From contig JADKID010000008.1 of assembly GCA_016721425.1 (NCBI GenBank), positions 1-64,000 on the forward strand: a stretch of 64,000 bases of DNA, in the 5' to 3' direction. Positions 29,110-38,505 of the stretch are shown piece by piece (the first letter of the stretch is position 1; the number at the start of each line of letters is the position of its first letter). Source of the stretch: Bryobacterales bacterium (GTDB lineage Bacteria; Acidobacteriota; Terriglobia; Bryobacterales; Bryobacteraceae). Below the pieces are notes generated by a model that saw only the letters and a list, made by a program, of their open reading frames with translations, was not told the DNA's origin and searched no databases. The position numbers and the translations under genes were made by a program.

Positions 29110-29658
29110 CTATCCACCCAAGTTTCTAATCCGAATTAGGTCAGTTCCGGCCACACCCCGCGGTTCCGGCATCGCCTCCACTGCTCGCACCAACCGGCCC
29201 TCTAACCCCATCACGTTGTCGGCCAGTCTGCACATGAGTTCATTTGGTCTTGCCTGAGGTGCCGTAGCCCTCAACATGGTCGCTGCCTCCAATTCCCTGC
29301 CCGGATGCCTGACTGCGATCGCCACCAGAGCAGCGGCAGTGCTCCTGGAAGACCCAGCCCAGCAGTGGATTAGCAACCGGTCTGGCAGTGTCCATTCGCG
29401 GAGGAAGGTCAGCAATTGCCGAATGTGCGCTTCCGTGGCGTGGACGAAGCCGTTGCACGGGCGTTGGACATCGTCGATCTCCAGGCGGAGGTGATCAACA
29501 CCGGTCACGGATGGCCATTCGGCGTGATCGTTTGGGCCCAGGATCGAGATGATCCGGCGAGGCCGAACGGTGGAGATGTGGTCCCACAGATTGGGGTAGC
29601 CGCAGACGAACAGAGTGCCGGTTGAGGACCGACTGTCGTGCTTGATGGTCCCGGGCAT
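29110..29658 (-). CDS. Tyrosine/dual-specificity phosphatase-like protein (copy 2, intact)
   Basis: The 182-residue protein has an N-terminal beta-strand region (TLFVCGYPNLW), an Asp-rich segment (LRLEIDDVQRP) that could supply the general acid, and the P-loop LIHCWAGSSRSTAA with nucleophile Cys at residue 99 and Arg at 105. The C-terminal part is helical. There is no signal peptide, so it should act in the cytoplasm. It is convergent with the primase-helicase and kept in both copies of the module, which suggests it is cargo with a role; dephosphorylating a protein or a nucleotide are both possible. Similar small phosphatases are common in Rhizobiales and Acidobacteria but poorly characterised. 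Confidence 0.75.
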   Translation of the reverse strand: MPGTIKHDSRSSTGTLFVCGYPNLWDHISTVRPRRIISILGPNDHAEWPSVTGVDHLRLEIDDVQRPCNGFVHATEAHIRQLLTFLREWTLPDRLLIHCWAGSSRSTAAALVAIAVRHPGRELEAATMLRATAPQARPNELMCRLADNVMGLEGRLVRAVEAMPEPRGVAGTDLIRIRNLGG

Positions 29659-30053
29659 TCTCTTGGCAGTCTACCTTGCTATTAACCTTGGAGCGAATTC
29701 GTCGCCTCCTAAGCGTGAGTGACACGGGCCATCAAAACCATGCCGCTTTCCATAGGCCCCAAATGGGGCGCAGGCTCCCCAGACGAAATTGGAACCCGCT
29801 TTGACCGCCGGTGTGGGTGAGGATTGCGTCTGACCACGGCGACGGCGGTGCCCCCCAGTGCCCAAAGCCGCGTCGCCGGAACGACTTCGGCCACCCACCA
29901 TCCAGGGTCTCCGCGTTGTCAGCATTTTTGTCAGCATGAGCCTTCGTCTCATCGGTTTAGAGCCGTTTTTTGACGTTTCTGCGAATGCGCCCGGTTCTCT
30001 CTAACTCGAACAAAAAAATACAAATAGGCACAAAAAAAGACTTGACAGGCCTA
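29659..30053. other. Non-coding end of module copy 2 with AT-rich border
   Basis: About 395 bases matching 24255-24642. It may include the phosphatase promoter on the left. On the right, the same pair of A-runs lies next to the tRNA fragment. No gene is supported. Confidence 0.5.
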
Positions 30054-30100
30054 GACTACGAACCAGTAGGTCGGGTGTTCGAATCACTCCGGGCGCACCA
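30054..30100 (+). other. Attachment-site scar: 3' fragment of tRNA-Arg(ACG), right border of the island
   Basis: Identical to 24643-24689: anticodon loop-like CTACGAA, T-arm with TTCGAAT, acceptor strand CGGGCGC, A and CCA. No 5' half precedes it. Clean chromosomal genes start within 50 bases to the right. Confidence 0.75.
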
Positions 30101-30146
30101 TTGAACTCCCATTAAATCAATTGGCTCATCGCCTTCCGGCTCTCCG

Positions 30147-32606
30147 TCAAATTCCCAGCCTGAGCCTGCGGGCCAGTTCTCCATTCGATTGATTCGTCGT
30201 GGGCTGGTGGCCCTTCAGCGGCTGGATCTTCTCGTGGATGGCGTCCAGGAACCAATCGGTCTGCGGGAAGAACATCGCTTCCAGTTCGGCCGCCGGCGTG
30301 ATCCAGTTGCGGCTGCCCAGGACGACTGGCGGAGCATCCAGATAGTCAAAAGCCAACTGGGTGAGATTGGCTGCGACGCTCTGCATGATGCCTCCCCGCT
30401 CCACAGCGTCACTGGCCAGCAGAACCTTGCCGGTCTTCTTCACCGATTCGATCAGCGGGTCATAATTCAGCGGGCAGGCCGAACGGAGATCGATCACCTC
30501 CGCCTGGATGCCATAGCGCTGGGCGAGTTGCTCGGCAGCTGAGATCGCCGTGTAGAGCGCCGGACCAAACGTAATGATGGTCAGATCCTTGCCGGCCCGC
30601 TTGATGGATGGCTCCGAGAGCGGGATCTCGTAGTAGCCCTCCGGCACACCGGACTCGACAAACATCTCTCCGTAGTCGTAGACCTTCTGGCTTTCGAAGA
30701 AGATCACCGGATCGGCGCCCGCGAGCGCCGCGTTCATCATGCCCTTCGCGTCGTAGGGGGTGACCGGGTAGACGACTTTCAGGCCGGGAATGTGGTGCAC
30801 CAGCGCGGACCAGTCCTGGGAATGTTGCGCGCCGTACTTGGCGCCGACGGAGATGCGGAGCACGACGGGCATGCTGAGCTGGGCGGCGGACATGGCCTGC
30901 CACTTGGACAACTGATTGAAGATCTCGTCGCCGGCGCGGCCCATGAAGTCGGCATACATCAACTCGGCCACAGCGCGGCCACCTTCCAACCCGTACCCGA
31001 CCGCGGCCCCCACCACCGCCGCTTCCGAGATGGGCGAGTTGAAGAGACGGTGATAGGGCAACGCTTCGGTGAGGCCGCGGTAGACGGCGAAGGCGCCGCC
31101 CCAGTCGCGGTTTTCCTCGCCAAACGCCACCATGGTGGCATCAGTCGCAAAACCGTGCAAAATGGCCTCAAAAAGCGCGTCCCGGACATTGAAAGCCTTC
31201 ATTTTCGACACCGGCTTGCCCTCGTGCAGCGGAGTGCGGATCTTGGTCCTGATCTGCTGCACACGGGAGTTTTGCGCCAGGTCTTCCAGGAACTCGGGCT
31301 CGCGCCCGCCGGCCGGCTCGCGCTTGCGGTTCGAGAACATCACCTCGCCGACGAGTTGGGAATCGATGGAAATGCGCGGCGCCGCTTCGTAGTTGGCGGC
31401 GAGTTGGAACATCTCGAACACAGTGGCTTCGATGGCCGCGCGCGTGTTGTCGAGATCCGTGGCGGGCAGTGCGCCGCCATCGATCATGCGCTTGCGGTAG
31501 GCGAGGAGCGAATCGGCCTGCTGCCACAATTCGATCTCTTCCTTGGAGCGGTAGCTGGAGGCATCCGACGGAGAGTGCCCGCTGATGCGGTACGTCACGG
31601 TGTCGAGCAACACGGGGCCGCCGCCGTGGGCAAGGATCTGTTTCTTGCGGCGGAAGGCGTCGATGACGGCCAGCGGGTCATAGCCGTTAACCCGCTCGGA
31701 GTGCATCTGGTCCGGGTTCACGCCGGCGCCGATGCGGGCGATGTAACGGACACCCATGGTCTCGCCCAGGGGTTGCCCGCCCATGCCGTAGTGGTTGTTC
31801 ATGCAGTTGAAGATGATGGGAAGACCGCCGCCCAACTGCGGATCCCACAACGTGCGGTACTGATCCATGCTGGCGAAAGTGATGCCTTCCCACACCGGGC
31901 CGCAGCCGAATGAGGCGTCGCCGATATTGGCCACCACGATGCCGGGCTTGCGATTGACGCGTTTGAAGAGCGCCGCGCCGGGCGCGATGGAGCCCGAGCC
32001 GCCCACAATCGCATTGTTGGGGTAGATGCCAAAAGGTGCAAAAAATGCATGCATCGACCCCCCTAAACCGCGATTAAAGCCCGTTTCGCGCGCAAAAATC
32101 TCACTGTACGCGCCGAAGACCAGAAACTTGATGGCGAGCGCCTTCACCGATCCGGAGTGCCCCTTCTCGAGCGGCGCGAGGATTGCTCCATCCAGATAGG
32201 AGCGCATGATACCGAGAAGCGCATCGTCATCCAGGCAGCGGATTGCCGACAAGCCCTTGGCAAGAATCTCGCCATGGCTGCGGTGCGAGCCAAAGATGTG
32301 GTCGTCGGGTGTCAGCGTGAAGGCCATGCCAACGGCCGCGGCTTCCTGGCCGATGGACAGATGCGCCGGGCCGAGATGATCGTAGTTGACACCCTTGTAG
32401 GTGCGCTTGATCTTGATCTCATTGAGGATGGTCTCGAACTCGCGGATGGCGGCCATGTCCTGCCAGACGGCGAGGAGTTCATCTTCTGTGAACAGCGCCC
32501 GTTCCTGCTCCACGGTCTTGTCGTAGGCGTTCACGTCGATGTCGTAGCAGTGGATGCGGCCGGGCGCCAGCAGTTCTCGGGGTTCCAGAATAATCGATTT
32601 CGGCAT
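30147..32606 (-). CDS. 2-oxoacid dehydrogenase E1, alpha and beta subunits fused
   Basis: This 819-residue protein joins an E1 alpha half and an E1 beta half. The alpha half has LGPAHLSIGQEAAAVGMAFT, GSHRSHGEILAKGL, and a thiamine-diphosphate site GDASFGCG followed by IFNCMNN. The beta half starts near residue 470 (FNVRDALFEAILHGFATDAT) with GEENRDWGGAF, FNSPISEAAVVGAAVGYGLE, and the C-terminal transketolase domain ending in LRSACPLNYD and SDAVERGG. Such enzymes decarboxylate pyruvate, branched-chain 2-oxoacids or acetoin and reductively acylate E2. It is the last gene of the leftward group, 18 bases after lpdA. Substrate specificity cannot be read from the sequence. The length fits fused E1 proteins seen in Acidobacteria and Bacteroidetes. 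Confidence 0.85.
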   Translation of the reverse strand: MPKSIILEPRELLAPGRIHCYDIDVNAYDKTVEQERALFTEDELLAVWQDMAAIREFETILNEIKIKRTYKGVNYDHLGPAHLSIGQEAAAVGMAFTLTPDDHIFGSHRSHGEILAKGLSAIRCLDDDALLGIMRSYLDGAILAPLEKGHSGSVKALAIKFLVFGAYSEIFARETGFNRGLGGSMHAFFAPFGIYPNNAIVGGSGSIAPGAALFKRVNRKPGIVVANIGDASFGCGPVWEGITFASMDQYRTLWDPQLGGGLPIIFNCMNNHYGMGGQPLGETMGVRYIARIGAGVNPDQMHSERVNGYDPLAVIDAFRRKKQILAHGGGPVLLDTVTYRISGHSPSDASSYRSKEEIELWQQADSLLAYRKRMIDGGALPATDLDNTRAAIEATVFEMFQLAANYEAAPRISIDSQLVGEVMFSNRKREPAGGREPEFLEDLAQNSRVQQIRTKIRTPLHEGKPVSKMKAFNVRDALFEAILHGFATDATMVAFGEENRDWGGAFAVYRGLTEALPYHRLFNSPISEAAVVGAAVGYGLEGGRAVAELMYADFMGRAGDEIFNQLSKWQAMSAAQLSMPVVLRISVGAKYGAQHSQDWSALVHHIPGLKVVYPVTPYDAKGMMNAALAGADPVIFFESQKVYDYGEMFVESGVPEGYYEIPLSEPSIKRAGKDLTIITFGPALYTAISAAEQLAQRYGIQAEVIDLRSACPLNYDPLIESVKKTGKVLLASDAVERGGIMQSVAANLTQLAFDYLDAPPVVLGSRNWITPAAELEAMFFPQTDWFLDAIHEKIQPLKGHQPTTNQSNGELARRLRLGI

Positions 32607-32624
32607 CTTATGAATTCACTCCCA

Positions 32625-33965
32625 TCAGGCAACTTCGAGGATGGCCAGCTTCAGCGCTTCTGATACGGTGGGGTGCGGGAAGACCAGCGTCTCTACGTCC
32701 GCGACGGTCATTTCCATTTCGATCATCGCGGCGGCAGCCACGATGAACTCGCTCGACAGATCACCGAGCGCGTGAACACCCAGGATCTCGCCGTAGCGCG
32801 CGCCCGCCAGCACTTTGATCATTCCGGCCGCGCCGACGTTCTCCACCAGAAAACGGCCGGCGACGCCCATGGGCAGCAAGGCTTTCTTGTACTCGACGCC
32901 CATCGCCTTGAGCTCGTTTTCGGTCTTGCCGACGCTGGCGGCTTCCGGGTGCGTGTAGATAACTGAGGGGATGGCGTCGTAGCGGATGCGATCCGGCTTA
33001 CCGAACATGTTGTTGACCGCGACCAGGCCTTCGCGCGTGGCGGCGTGGGCCAGGAGACGGCGGCCGGTGACATCGCCGCAGGCCCAGATGCCAGGGACGC
33101 TCGTCCTGCCCCGTTCGCTGGTCCTGATGCCCTTGCGATCGAAGTCCACACCGAGTTCCGCGAGCCCAAGCCCCTCGACCAGCGGTGCGCGCCCGGTGGC
33201 ATTGACGATGCATTCGGCGCTCAGCGAGCCGGGCTCTCCGGATTGTTCGAAATGGAGCGTGTTGCCTTCGATGGAGCGGACGGCACAGGAGGTGCGGAAC
33301 ACGATCCCACTCTTCTTGAGCGCCTGCTGGAGGCGGCTGGAGATGTCGTGGTCCGAACCAGTTGCGATCTGGGGCAGCATCTCGAGCACGGTCACCTCCG
33401 CGCCGGCGGCGGCGAAGAAGCTTGCGAATTCGAGGCCGATGTAACCGCCTCCGATCACGGCGACGGTCTTGGGCAATTCCGTCAGATTCAGTACGCCGGA
33501 GGAGTCCACGACGCACGGCGAATCGATGCCGGGAATCGGCGGAACAACGGGACGGGCGCCGGTGGCGATCAAGATGTTCTTCGCCGTTAGCGTGAGCTCA
33601 CCGACCTGCACGGTGCTCTTCGATGTCAGCGTGGCGTGGCCACGGACCACCTCCACGCCGCTTCGTTTCAGGAGGCCATCGACGCCACGGGTGAGCGTAC
33701 TGACGATCTCGTTCTTGCGTTGCACCACGGCGGCCATGTTGAAGGTCAGACCCGCGATGTCCACTCCAAACGCGGCGCCCTGGCGACATTCCGCAAAGAG
33801 CTTGGAGGAGCGCAGAAAGGTCTTGGTCGGGATGCAGCCGACGTTCAAGCACGTACCGCCGATGAATTCCTTCTCGACGATGGCCACCGAGGCGCCCAGC
33901 TTGGCGGCGTGGGCGGCGGCCTCGTAGCCGCCGGGACCCGCTCCAACGACGATCAGATCATGCAT
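32625..33965 (-). CDS. lpdA: Dihydrolipoyl dehydrogenase (E3)
   Basis: E3 reoxidises the dihydrolipoyl group of E2 and reduces NAD. The 446-residue protein begins MHDLIVVGAGPGGYEAA (FAD-binding GxGxxG), has the redox disulphide GGTCLNVGCIPTK with Cys 39 and 44, the NAD-binding VIGGGYIGLEFASFF, and the C-terminal interface VFPHPTVSEAL with the catalytic His. The frame is open for 36 more codons upstream, inside the E2 gene, but ATG 33965 gives the family-typical N-terminus and lies six bases past the E2 stop. It belongs to the E2-E3-E1 group. Confidence 0.92.
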   Translation of the reverse strand: MHDLIVVGAGPGGYEAAAHAAKLGASVAIVEKEFIGGTCLNVGCIPTKTFLRSSKLFAECRQGAAFGVDIAGLTFNMAAVVQRKNEIVSTLTRGVDGLLKRSGVEVVRGHATLTSKSTVQVGELTLTAKNILIATGARPVVPPIPGIDSPCVVDSSGVLNLTELPKTVAVIGGGYIGLEFASFFAAAGAEVTVLEMLPQIATGSDHDISSRLQQALKKSGIVFRTSCAVRSIEGNTLHFEQSGEPGSLSAECIVNATGRAPLVEGLGLAELGVDFDRKGIRTSERGRTSVPGIWACGDVTGRRLLAHAATREGLVAVNNMFGKPDRIRYDAIPSVIYTHPEAASVGKTENELKAMGVEYKKALLPMGVAGRFLVENVGAAGMIKVLAGARYGEILGVHALGDLSSEFIVAAAAMIEMEMTVADVETLVFPHPTVSEALKLAILEVA

Positions 33966-33970
33966 AGGGG

Positions 33971-35266
33971 TTAGAGCTCCAATCCCGCGAGGGCTTCCAC
34001 GTTTTCGATCTGCTCGCGGCAGATCTTGAGGAAGCGGGCGCCGGGTGCGCCGTCGATTACCTGGTGGTCGCATGTGAGCGACAGGCCGATATGGTCCACA
34101 AATTCGACGGCGCCGTTGCGCCGCACGGCCTTTAGCTGAATGGCATTCACGCCCAGGATGGCCACCTGGGGCGGGTTGAGTATGGGCGAGAAGGACTCGA
34201 CGCCAAAGACGCCGAGGTTGCTGACCGTAAACGTCCCGCCGCCCAGATCATCTGGCGAAATGGCGCCGTCCGCCGCCTGTTTGGAAAGGGTCTTGATGCG
34301 GACCGCCAACTCGGACAGAGAGAGAGATTCGGCCTGCTTCACCACCGGCACCAGCAACCCTCTAGGCGTGTCACACGCGAATCCGATATTCACGCTGGCG
34401 TGGCGATAGATCCTGCCGTCGTTGAACCCTACGTTGACCTCGGGCATCAGCACGAGCGCCTTCACCGCGCAGAACATCACCATCTCATTGAGATTGATGT
34501 CGGGGATACCGAGCGCTTCAGCACAGGCCTTGATCCTGGCCCGCAGAGCCAGCAACCCGGTGGCGTCGGCCGATGCGTTCATCGTGAATTGGGCAGTGAC
34601 GGCCAGGGACTCGCGCAAGCGCCGGGCGACGTGCTCGCGAACGCGGGACATTCTCTCCGGGGGCGGGCCGAGGTCCGAGGCGCGCACCACACCGCTTGCG
34701 TCTCCCTGGATTTCGAAGCCCGTCTCGATCAGGTGTTTCGCGAGCGATGTCGGCCGGGGCGACTGGTAGTAGAGGCGCCGCAGATCGTCTTCCAGCACAC
34801 GGCCTTGCGGTCCTGACCCGGAGACGTGCTCCGGCCGGAAATCGTGCTCGGCGGCGAAGCGTCTGGCCCGAGGACTGTAGGGGGCGGCAGGGCCGGAGGG
34901 TTGAACGATGGGCGCTCTGGTTTCCTGCGCTGTGACTGGCGCTGTGCGGAGCTCATCGGGGCTGGACGCTGCGGGTGCCGCGGCGTCACTCGATGGAGCC
35001 TGCGGCTGGAACGGCGCGGCGCTCTCACCGGGCGCGCCCACCACACAGATGTTGGTGAAAACCGGAACCAGGTCGCCCGGCTGGAAGAACGTAGCCAGGA
35101 GTGTGCCGGCGACGGGCGATGTCAACTCGAACGTGGCCTTATCGGTTTCGATTTCGGCGACGAGTTCGCCCTCGGCGACCGCGTCACCAGCATGTTTGTT
35201 CCACCGCGCCAACAGGCAGTCTTCAACCGTATTGCCGAGTTTCGGCATTTCAATGGGAGTGGCCAT
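33971..35266 (-). CDS. Dihydrolipoamide acyltransferase (E2) of a 2-oxoacid dehydrogenase complex
   Basis: The 431-residue E2 has one lipoyl domain (residues 1-76) with the lipoylated Lys in EIETDKATFEL (Lys 43), an Ala/Pro-rich linker, a peripheral-subunit-binding domain (YSPRARRFAAEH, then SGSGPQGRVLEDDL) and the acyltransferase core (about 195-431) ending in LTCDHQVIDGAPGARFL, the active-site His and Asp in a DHxxxDG motif. This is a normal single-lipoyl architecture. The gene lies 48 bases after the transaldolase gene and six bases before lpdA, so it likely shares their transcript. Confidence 0.9.
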   Translation of the reverse strand: MATPIEMPKLGNTVEDCLLARWNKHAGDAVAEGELVAEIETDKATFELTSPVAGTLLATFFQPGDLVPVFTNICVVGAPGESAAPFQPQAPSSDAAAPAASSPDELRTAPVTAQETRAPIVQPSGPAAPYSPRARRFAAEHDFRPEHVSGSGPQGRVLEDDLRRLYYQSPRPTSLAKHLIETGFEIQGDASGVVRASDLGPPPERMSRVREHVARRLRESLAVTAQFTMNASADATGLLALRARIKACAEALGIPDINLNEMVMFCAVKALVLMPEVNVGFNDGRIYRHASVNIGFACDTPRGLLVPVVKQAESLSLSELAVRIKTLSKQAADGAISPDDLGGGTFTVSNLGVFGVESFSPILNPPQVAILGVNAIQLKAVRRNGAVEFVDHIGLSLTCDHQVIDGAPGARFLKICREQIENVEALAGLEL

Positions 35267-35314
35267 TCGATCGGGAGCCCTTTCCTGTCTGGGCCGGTGT
35301 GCCCTGTATTCAGG

Positions 35315-36349
35315 CTAGCGGAGTTCCTCCAGGAGTTTCCACCCGGACTCCACAAACTGGCAGAGCGTGCGTTGCGTCACGCCATAGGAGATGAAATCGC
35401 TGGGCGTCATGCCGTCGGGCTCGTACGCCTTCACAAACTCCGGCATCGTCGAGAGCCGCTCAATCACGTCGGCCGGGACCTCCGCGCCGATGCGCACTTC
35501 CCTGGGATGGTCCTTGGCAACGAACCACTCCTGGGGCGCGGGCGCGATGGACATGACCAATTCGGCGCCGGCCAACTCCGTCAAATGGTACGTGCCGCGC
35601 AGAGCAGCCACCAGCAGAACGGCCTCGTAGCCGCGCTCCTGATAGATGGCGTAGGCCCGTTTCGTGACGGCCAGACCGGATTGGCGAATGTCGGCTTCGC
35701 TGACCGCGGCCTGGTTGTCCTGGGCCACCTCGCGCAGATAGTCGTCCACGCGGCCGATCATGATCACGGCGAAGCACTTGCCGGGCTCGATGCCGGCCTG
35801 CATGGCGCGCTGGCGTCCGGCGCGGCATCGTTCGGCGATGGCGATGGCCTGGGGCACAGTGAAGCTCACCGTGGCCGTGGTGGTAATGCCCTCGGCAACG
35901 CAATCCTCCAGCACATCGAGGCCGGCGGCGACGGCGGGCAGTTTGACGGCGATATTGGGCGCCCACGTATGGAACCGGCGTGCCATGGCGAGCATCGCTT
36001 CGCGGTCTCCCGCCCGCGAGGGATTCACCTGGGCACAGACATAGCCCATACGTCCGCCGGTGCGTTCGTAGTGGGGCAGGTACAACGCGGAGGCATGGGT
36101 GACGACGTGACGGATCAACTCCTCAGCCTTCTCCGCTCCGGTCAGATTGAGGGCGCGCACTGCCTCGATGGCCTCGGCCCAGGCGGCCCGATTGCGCGTT
36201 GTGGTGGCGGCGGAGAGGAAGGGATTGGTGGTGACACCGACGGCCCCGCGCTCCAGCCCCAACCGCAATTCGGCGGGGTCAGCGGAATCGTGCCACCATT
36301 CGGTCTTCGTGTTTGCCAGAACCCACTCGAGGTATGTACCGCTACTCAT
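35315..36349 (-). CDS. Transaldolase-family protein
   Basis: A 344-residue TIM-barrel protein of the transaldolase family. It shows the N-terminal GAVGVTTNPFLSAA (typical TTNP motif) and NIAVKLPAVAAGLDVLEDC, whose Lys is the expected Schiff-base residue, followed by TATVSFTVPQA. Classic transaldolase transfers a dihydroxyacetone unit in the pentose phosphate pathway. This protein has a distinct C-terminus (EWFVAKDHPREVRIGAEVPA) and is longer than the fructose-6-phosphate aldolase-like types, so its substrate may be a different sugar phosphate. It sits between a sugar-acid reductase gene and the E2 gene, after a 212-base gap. Confidence 0.75.
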   Translation of the reverse strand: MSSGTYLEWVLANTKTEWWHDSADPAELRLGLERGAVGVTTNPFLSAATTTRNRAAWAEAIEAVRALNLTGAEKAEELIRHVVTHASALYLPHYERTGGRMGYVCAQVNPSRAGDREAMLAMARRFHTWAPNIAVKLPAVAAGLDVLEDCVAEGITTTATVSFTVPQAIAIAERCRAGRQRAMQAGIEPGKCFAVIMIGRVDDYLREVAQDNQAAVSEADIRQSGLAVTKRAYAIYQERGYEAVLLVAALRGTYHLTELAGAELVMSIAPAPQEWFVAKDHPREVRIGAEVPADVIERLSTMPEFVKAYEPDGMTPSDFISYGVTQRTLCQFVESGWKLLEELR

Positions 36350-36469
36350 ATCTGTTTCCTTATGCTGGGATTTCTCCCGCTGGACGCTACGCTATCGAAT
36401 ACTGCCAACCCAGTCAACGACGCCGAACTCGACCTGTCGCCGAACTGCATTGCGGGCTAGAACGTTTTG

Positions 36470-36561
36470 ACCACTGTCTTCGACCACCGCTTGCTAACGC
36501 GCGCGGCTCAGAACCGAGCCGCGACCGGAAGGGCGTGGACTACAACCACTCCGAAAACGCT
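36470..36561. repeat. Putative dispersed intergenic repeat with an 8-bp hairpin
   Basis: Positions 36502-36523 form a perfect stem CGCGGCTC/GAGCCGCG around AGAACC, followed by GACCGGAAGGGCGTGG. From memory, near-identical elements are scattered between genes in Solibacter-type genomes, where their translation creates spurious peptides with RGSEPSRDRKG. Only one copy is in the window, so repetition cannot be confirmed here. It lies between the transaldolase and reductase genes and may affect mRNA stability. Confidence 0.45.
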
Positions 36562-37488
36562 CTAGGGCCGCTTGACCTCCACCTTGGCCATGTCCTCAAT
36601 GAACATGGCGATGGCGGAATGATCGAGGTCCCCATGCCCGCTATTCATCAGCGCCATCAACACCTGCTGCGCCAGGCTGGTGAACGGCAGGCTGACCTTC
36701 ATCGATTCGGCGGCGAGCAGAGCGTTGCGTAGGTCTTTCTGATGGAGCCGGATCCGGAAACCCGGCTTGAAGTTCCTGCCGATCACCATGGGCGCCTTAG
36801 CATTCAGCACCGTGCTGCCGGCGAGACCACCCTTAACGGCATTGAAGACCACCTCGGGATCGAGGCCAGCTTTGGTGGCAAGCACCAGAGCCTCGCTCAT
36901 GCCTGCGATGTTGACGGCAACCATGATCTGATTGGCGAGCTTGGTGACATTGCCGGCGCCGACAGGACCAGTGAGAGTGGCGCTGGAGCCCATGCTCAGC
37001 AGCACTGGCAGCACAACGTCAAAGACTTCCTGCTTGCCGCCGGCCATGATCGCGAGGGTCCCGTCGATGGCCTTGGGCTCGCCTCCGCTGACCGGCGCAT
37101 CGACGAACTCCACACCCTTCTCAGCACAGGCAGCGGCAACCCGCTGCGCCACGATGGGGCTGATGGAGCTCATGTCGACGATAATTGAGCCGGCAAGCGC
37201 TCCGCCGAGCACACCACCGGGACCGGTGACGGCCGCTTCCACTTCCGGACCATCGGGCAACATGGTGATGGTGATTTCAGAACGCGCAGCCACGTCGGCG
37301 GCGGATTCCCCTCTGAGTGCGCCGGCGGCCACGATCTCGTCCACGGCGCTCTCAACGACGTCATAGACGACCAACTCGTGGCCGGCCTTCAACAAATTGC
37401 GCGACATGGGCTTGCCCATGATTCCCAAACCGACAAATCCGATCTTCAAGCGAGACTCCTTTTCCATTCCCGACCAGTGAGTGTGCAA
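36562..37488 (-). CDS. garR: 2-hydroxy-3-oxopropionate (tartronate semialdehyde) reductase-like enzyme
   Basis: A 308-residue member of the beta-hydroxyacid dehydrogenase family. It has the NAD(P) motif IGFVGLGIMGKPMSRNL, substrate-binding FVDAPVSGGEPKAIDGTL, and the catalytic Lys region GNVTKLANQIMVA. These are the features of GarR/GlxR, which reduce tartronate semialdehyde to glycerate in glucarate or glyoxylate catabolism; 3-hydroxyisobutyrate dehydrogenase is close and cannot be excluded. The start is ATG 37488 or, more family-like, ATG 37467. It lies 12 bases downstream of the TIM-barrel gene in one transcription unit. Confidence 0.8.
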   Translation of the reverse strand: MHTHWSGMEKESRLKIGFVGLGIMGKPMSRNLLKAGHELVVYDVVESAVDEIVAAGALRGESAADVAARSEITITMLPDGPEVEAAVTGPGGVLGGALAGSIIVDMSSISPIVAQRVAAACAEKGVEFVDAPVSGGEPKAIDGTLAIMAGGKQEVFDVVLPVLLSMGSSATLTGPVGAGNVTKLANQIMVAVNIAGMSEALVLATKAGLDPEVVFNAVKGGLAGSTVLNAKAPMVIGRNFKPGFRIRLHQKDLRNALLAAESMKVSLPFTSLAQQVLMALMNSGHGDLDHSAIAMFIEDMAKVEVKRP

Positions 37489-37500
37489 CCGCGCCCGAGG

Positions 37501-38501
<1,001 letters not shown>

Positions 38502-38505
<4 letters not shown>

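Larger units (their letters stand above)
24690..30100 (+). mobile_element. Integrative element copy 2 between two tRNA-Arg scars
   Basis: The interval between the two tRNA-Arg 3' fragments is 5.4 kb and contains abiEi, abiEii, a primase-helicase and a phosphatase gene, with no integrase, transposase or conjugation gene. The layout fits an island element that inserted at a tRNA-Arg gene already occupied by a related element, giving a tandem array; unequal recombination between copies is the alternative. Clean chromosomal genes begin right after 30100, so this is probably the right border of the whole island. Confidence 0.6.
24818..30110 (+). repeat. Direct repeat copy 2 of the AbiE/primase/phosphatase module
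   Basis: This is the longer partner of 22000-24699. It retains the full primase-helicase gene missing from copy 1. Similarity starts at the promoter (TTGATC at 24818) and ends just past the second tRNA-Arg fragment. The 128 bases between the first fragment and 24818 have no match in copy 1. Confidence 0.85.

Noticed and set aside
34826..36460. A 544-codon plus-strand frame across the E2 and transaldolase genes
   Set aside because: It is an antisense shadow of clear minus-strand genes in GC-rich DNA, with Gly/His/Arg-rich content and no motif.
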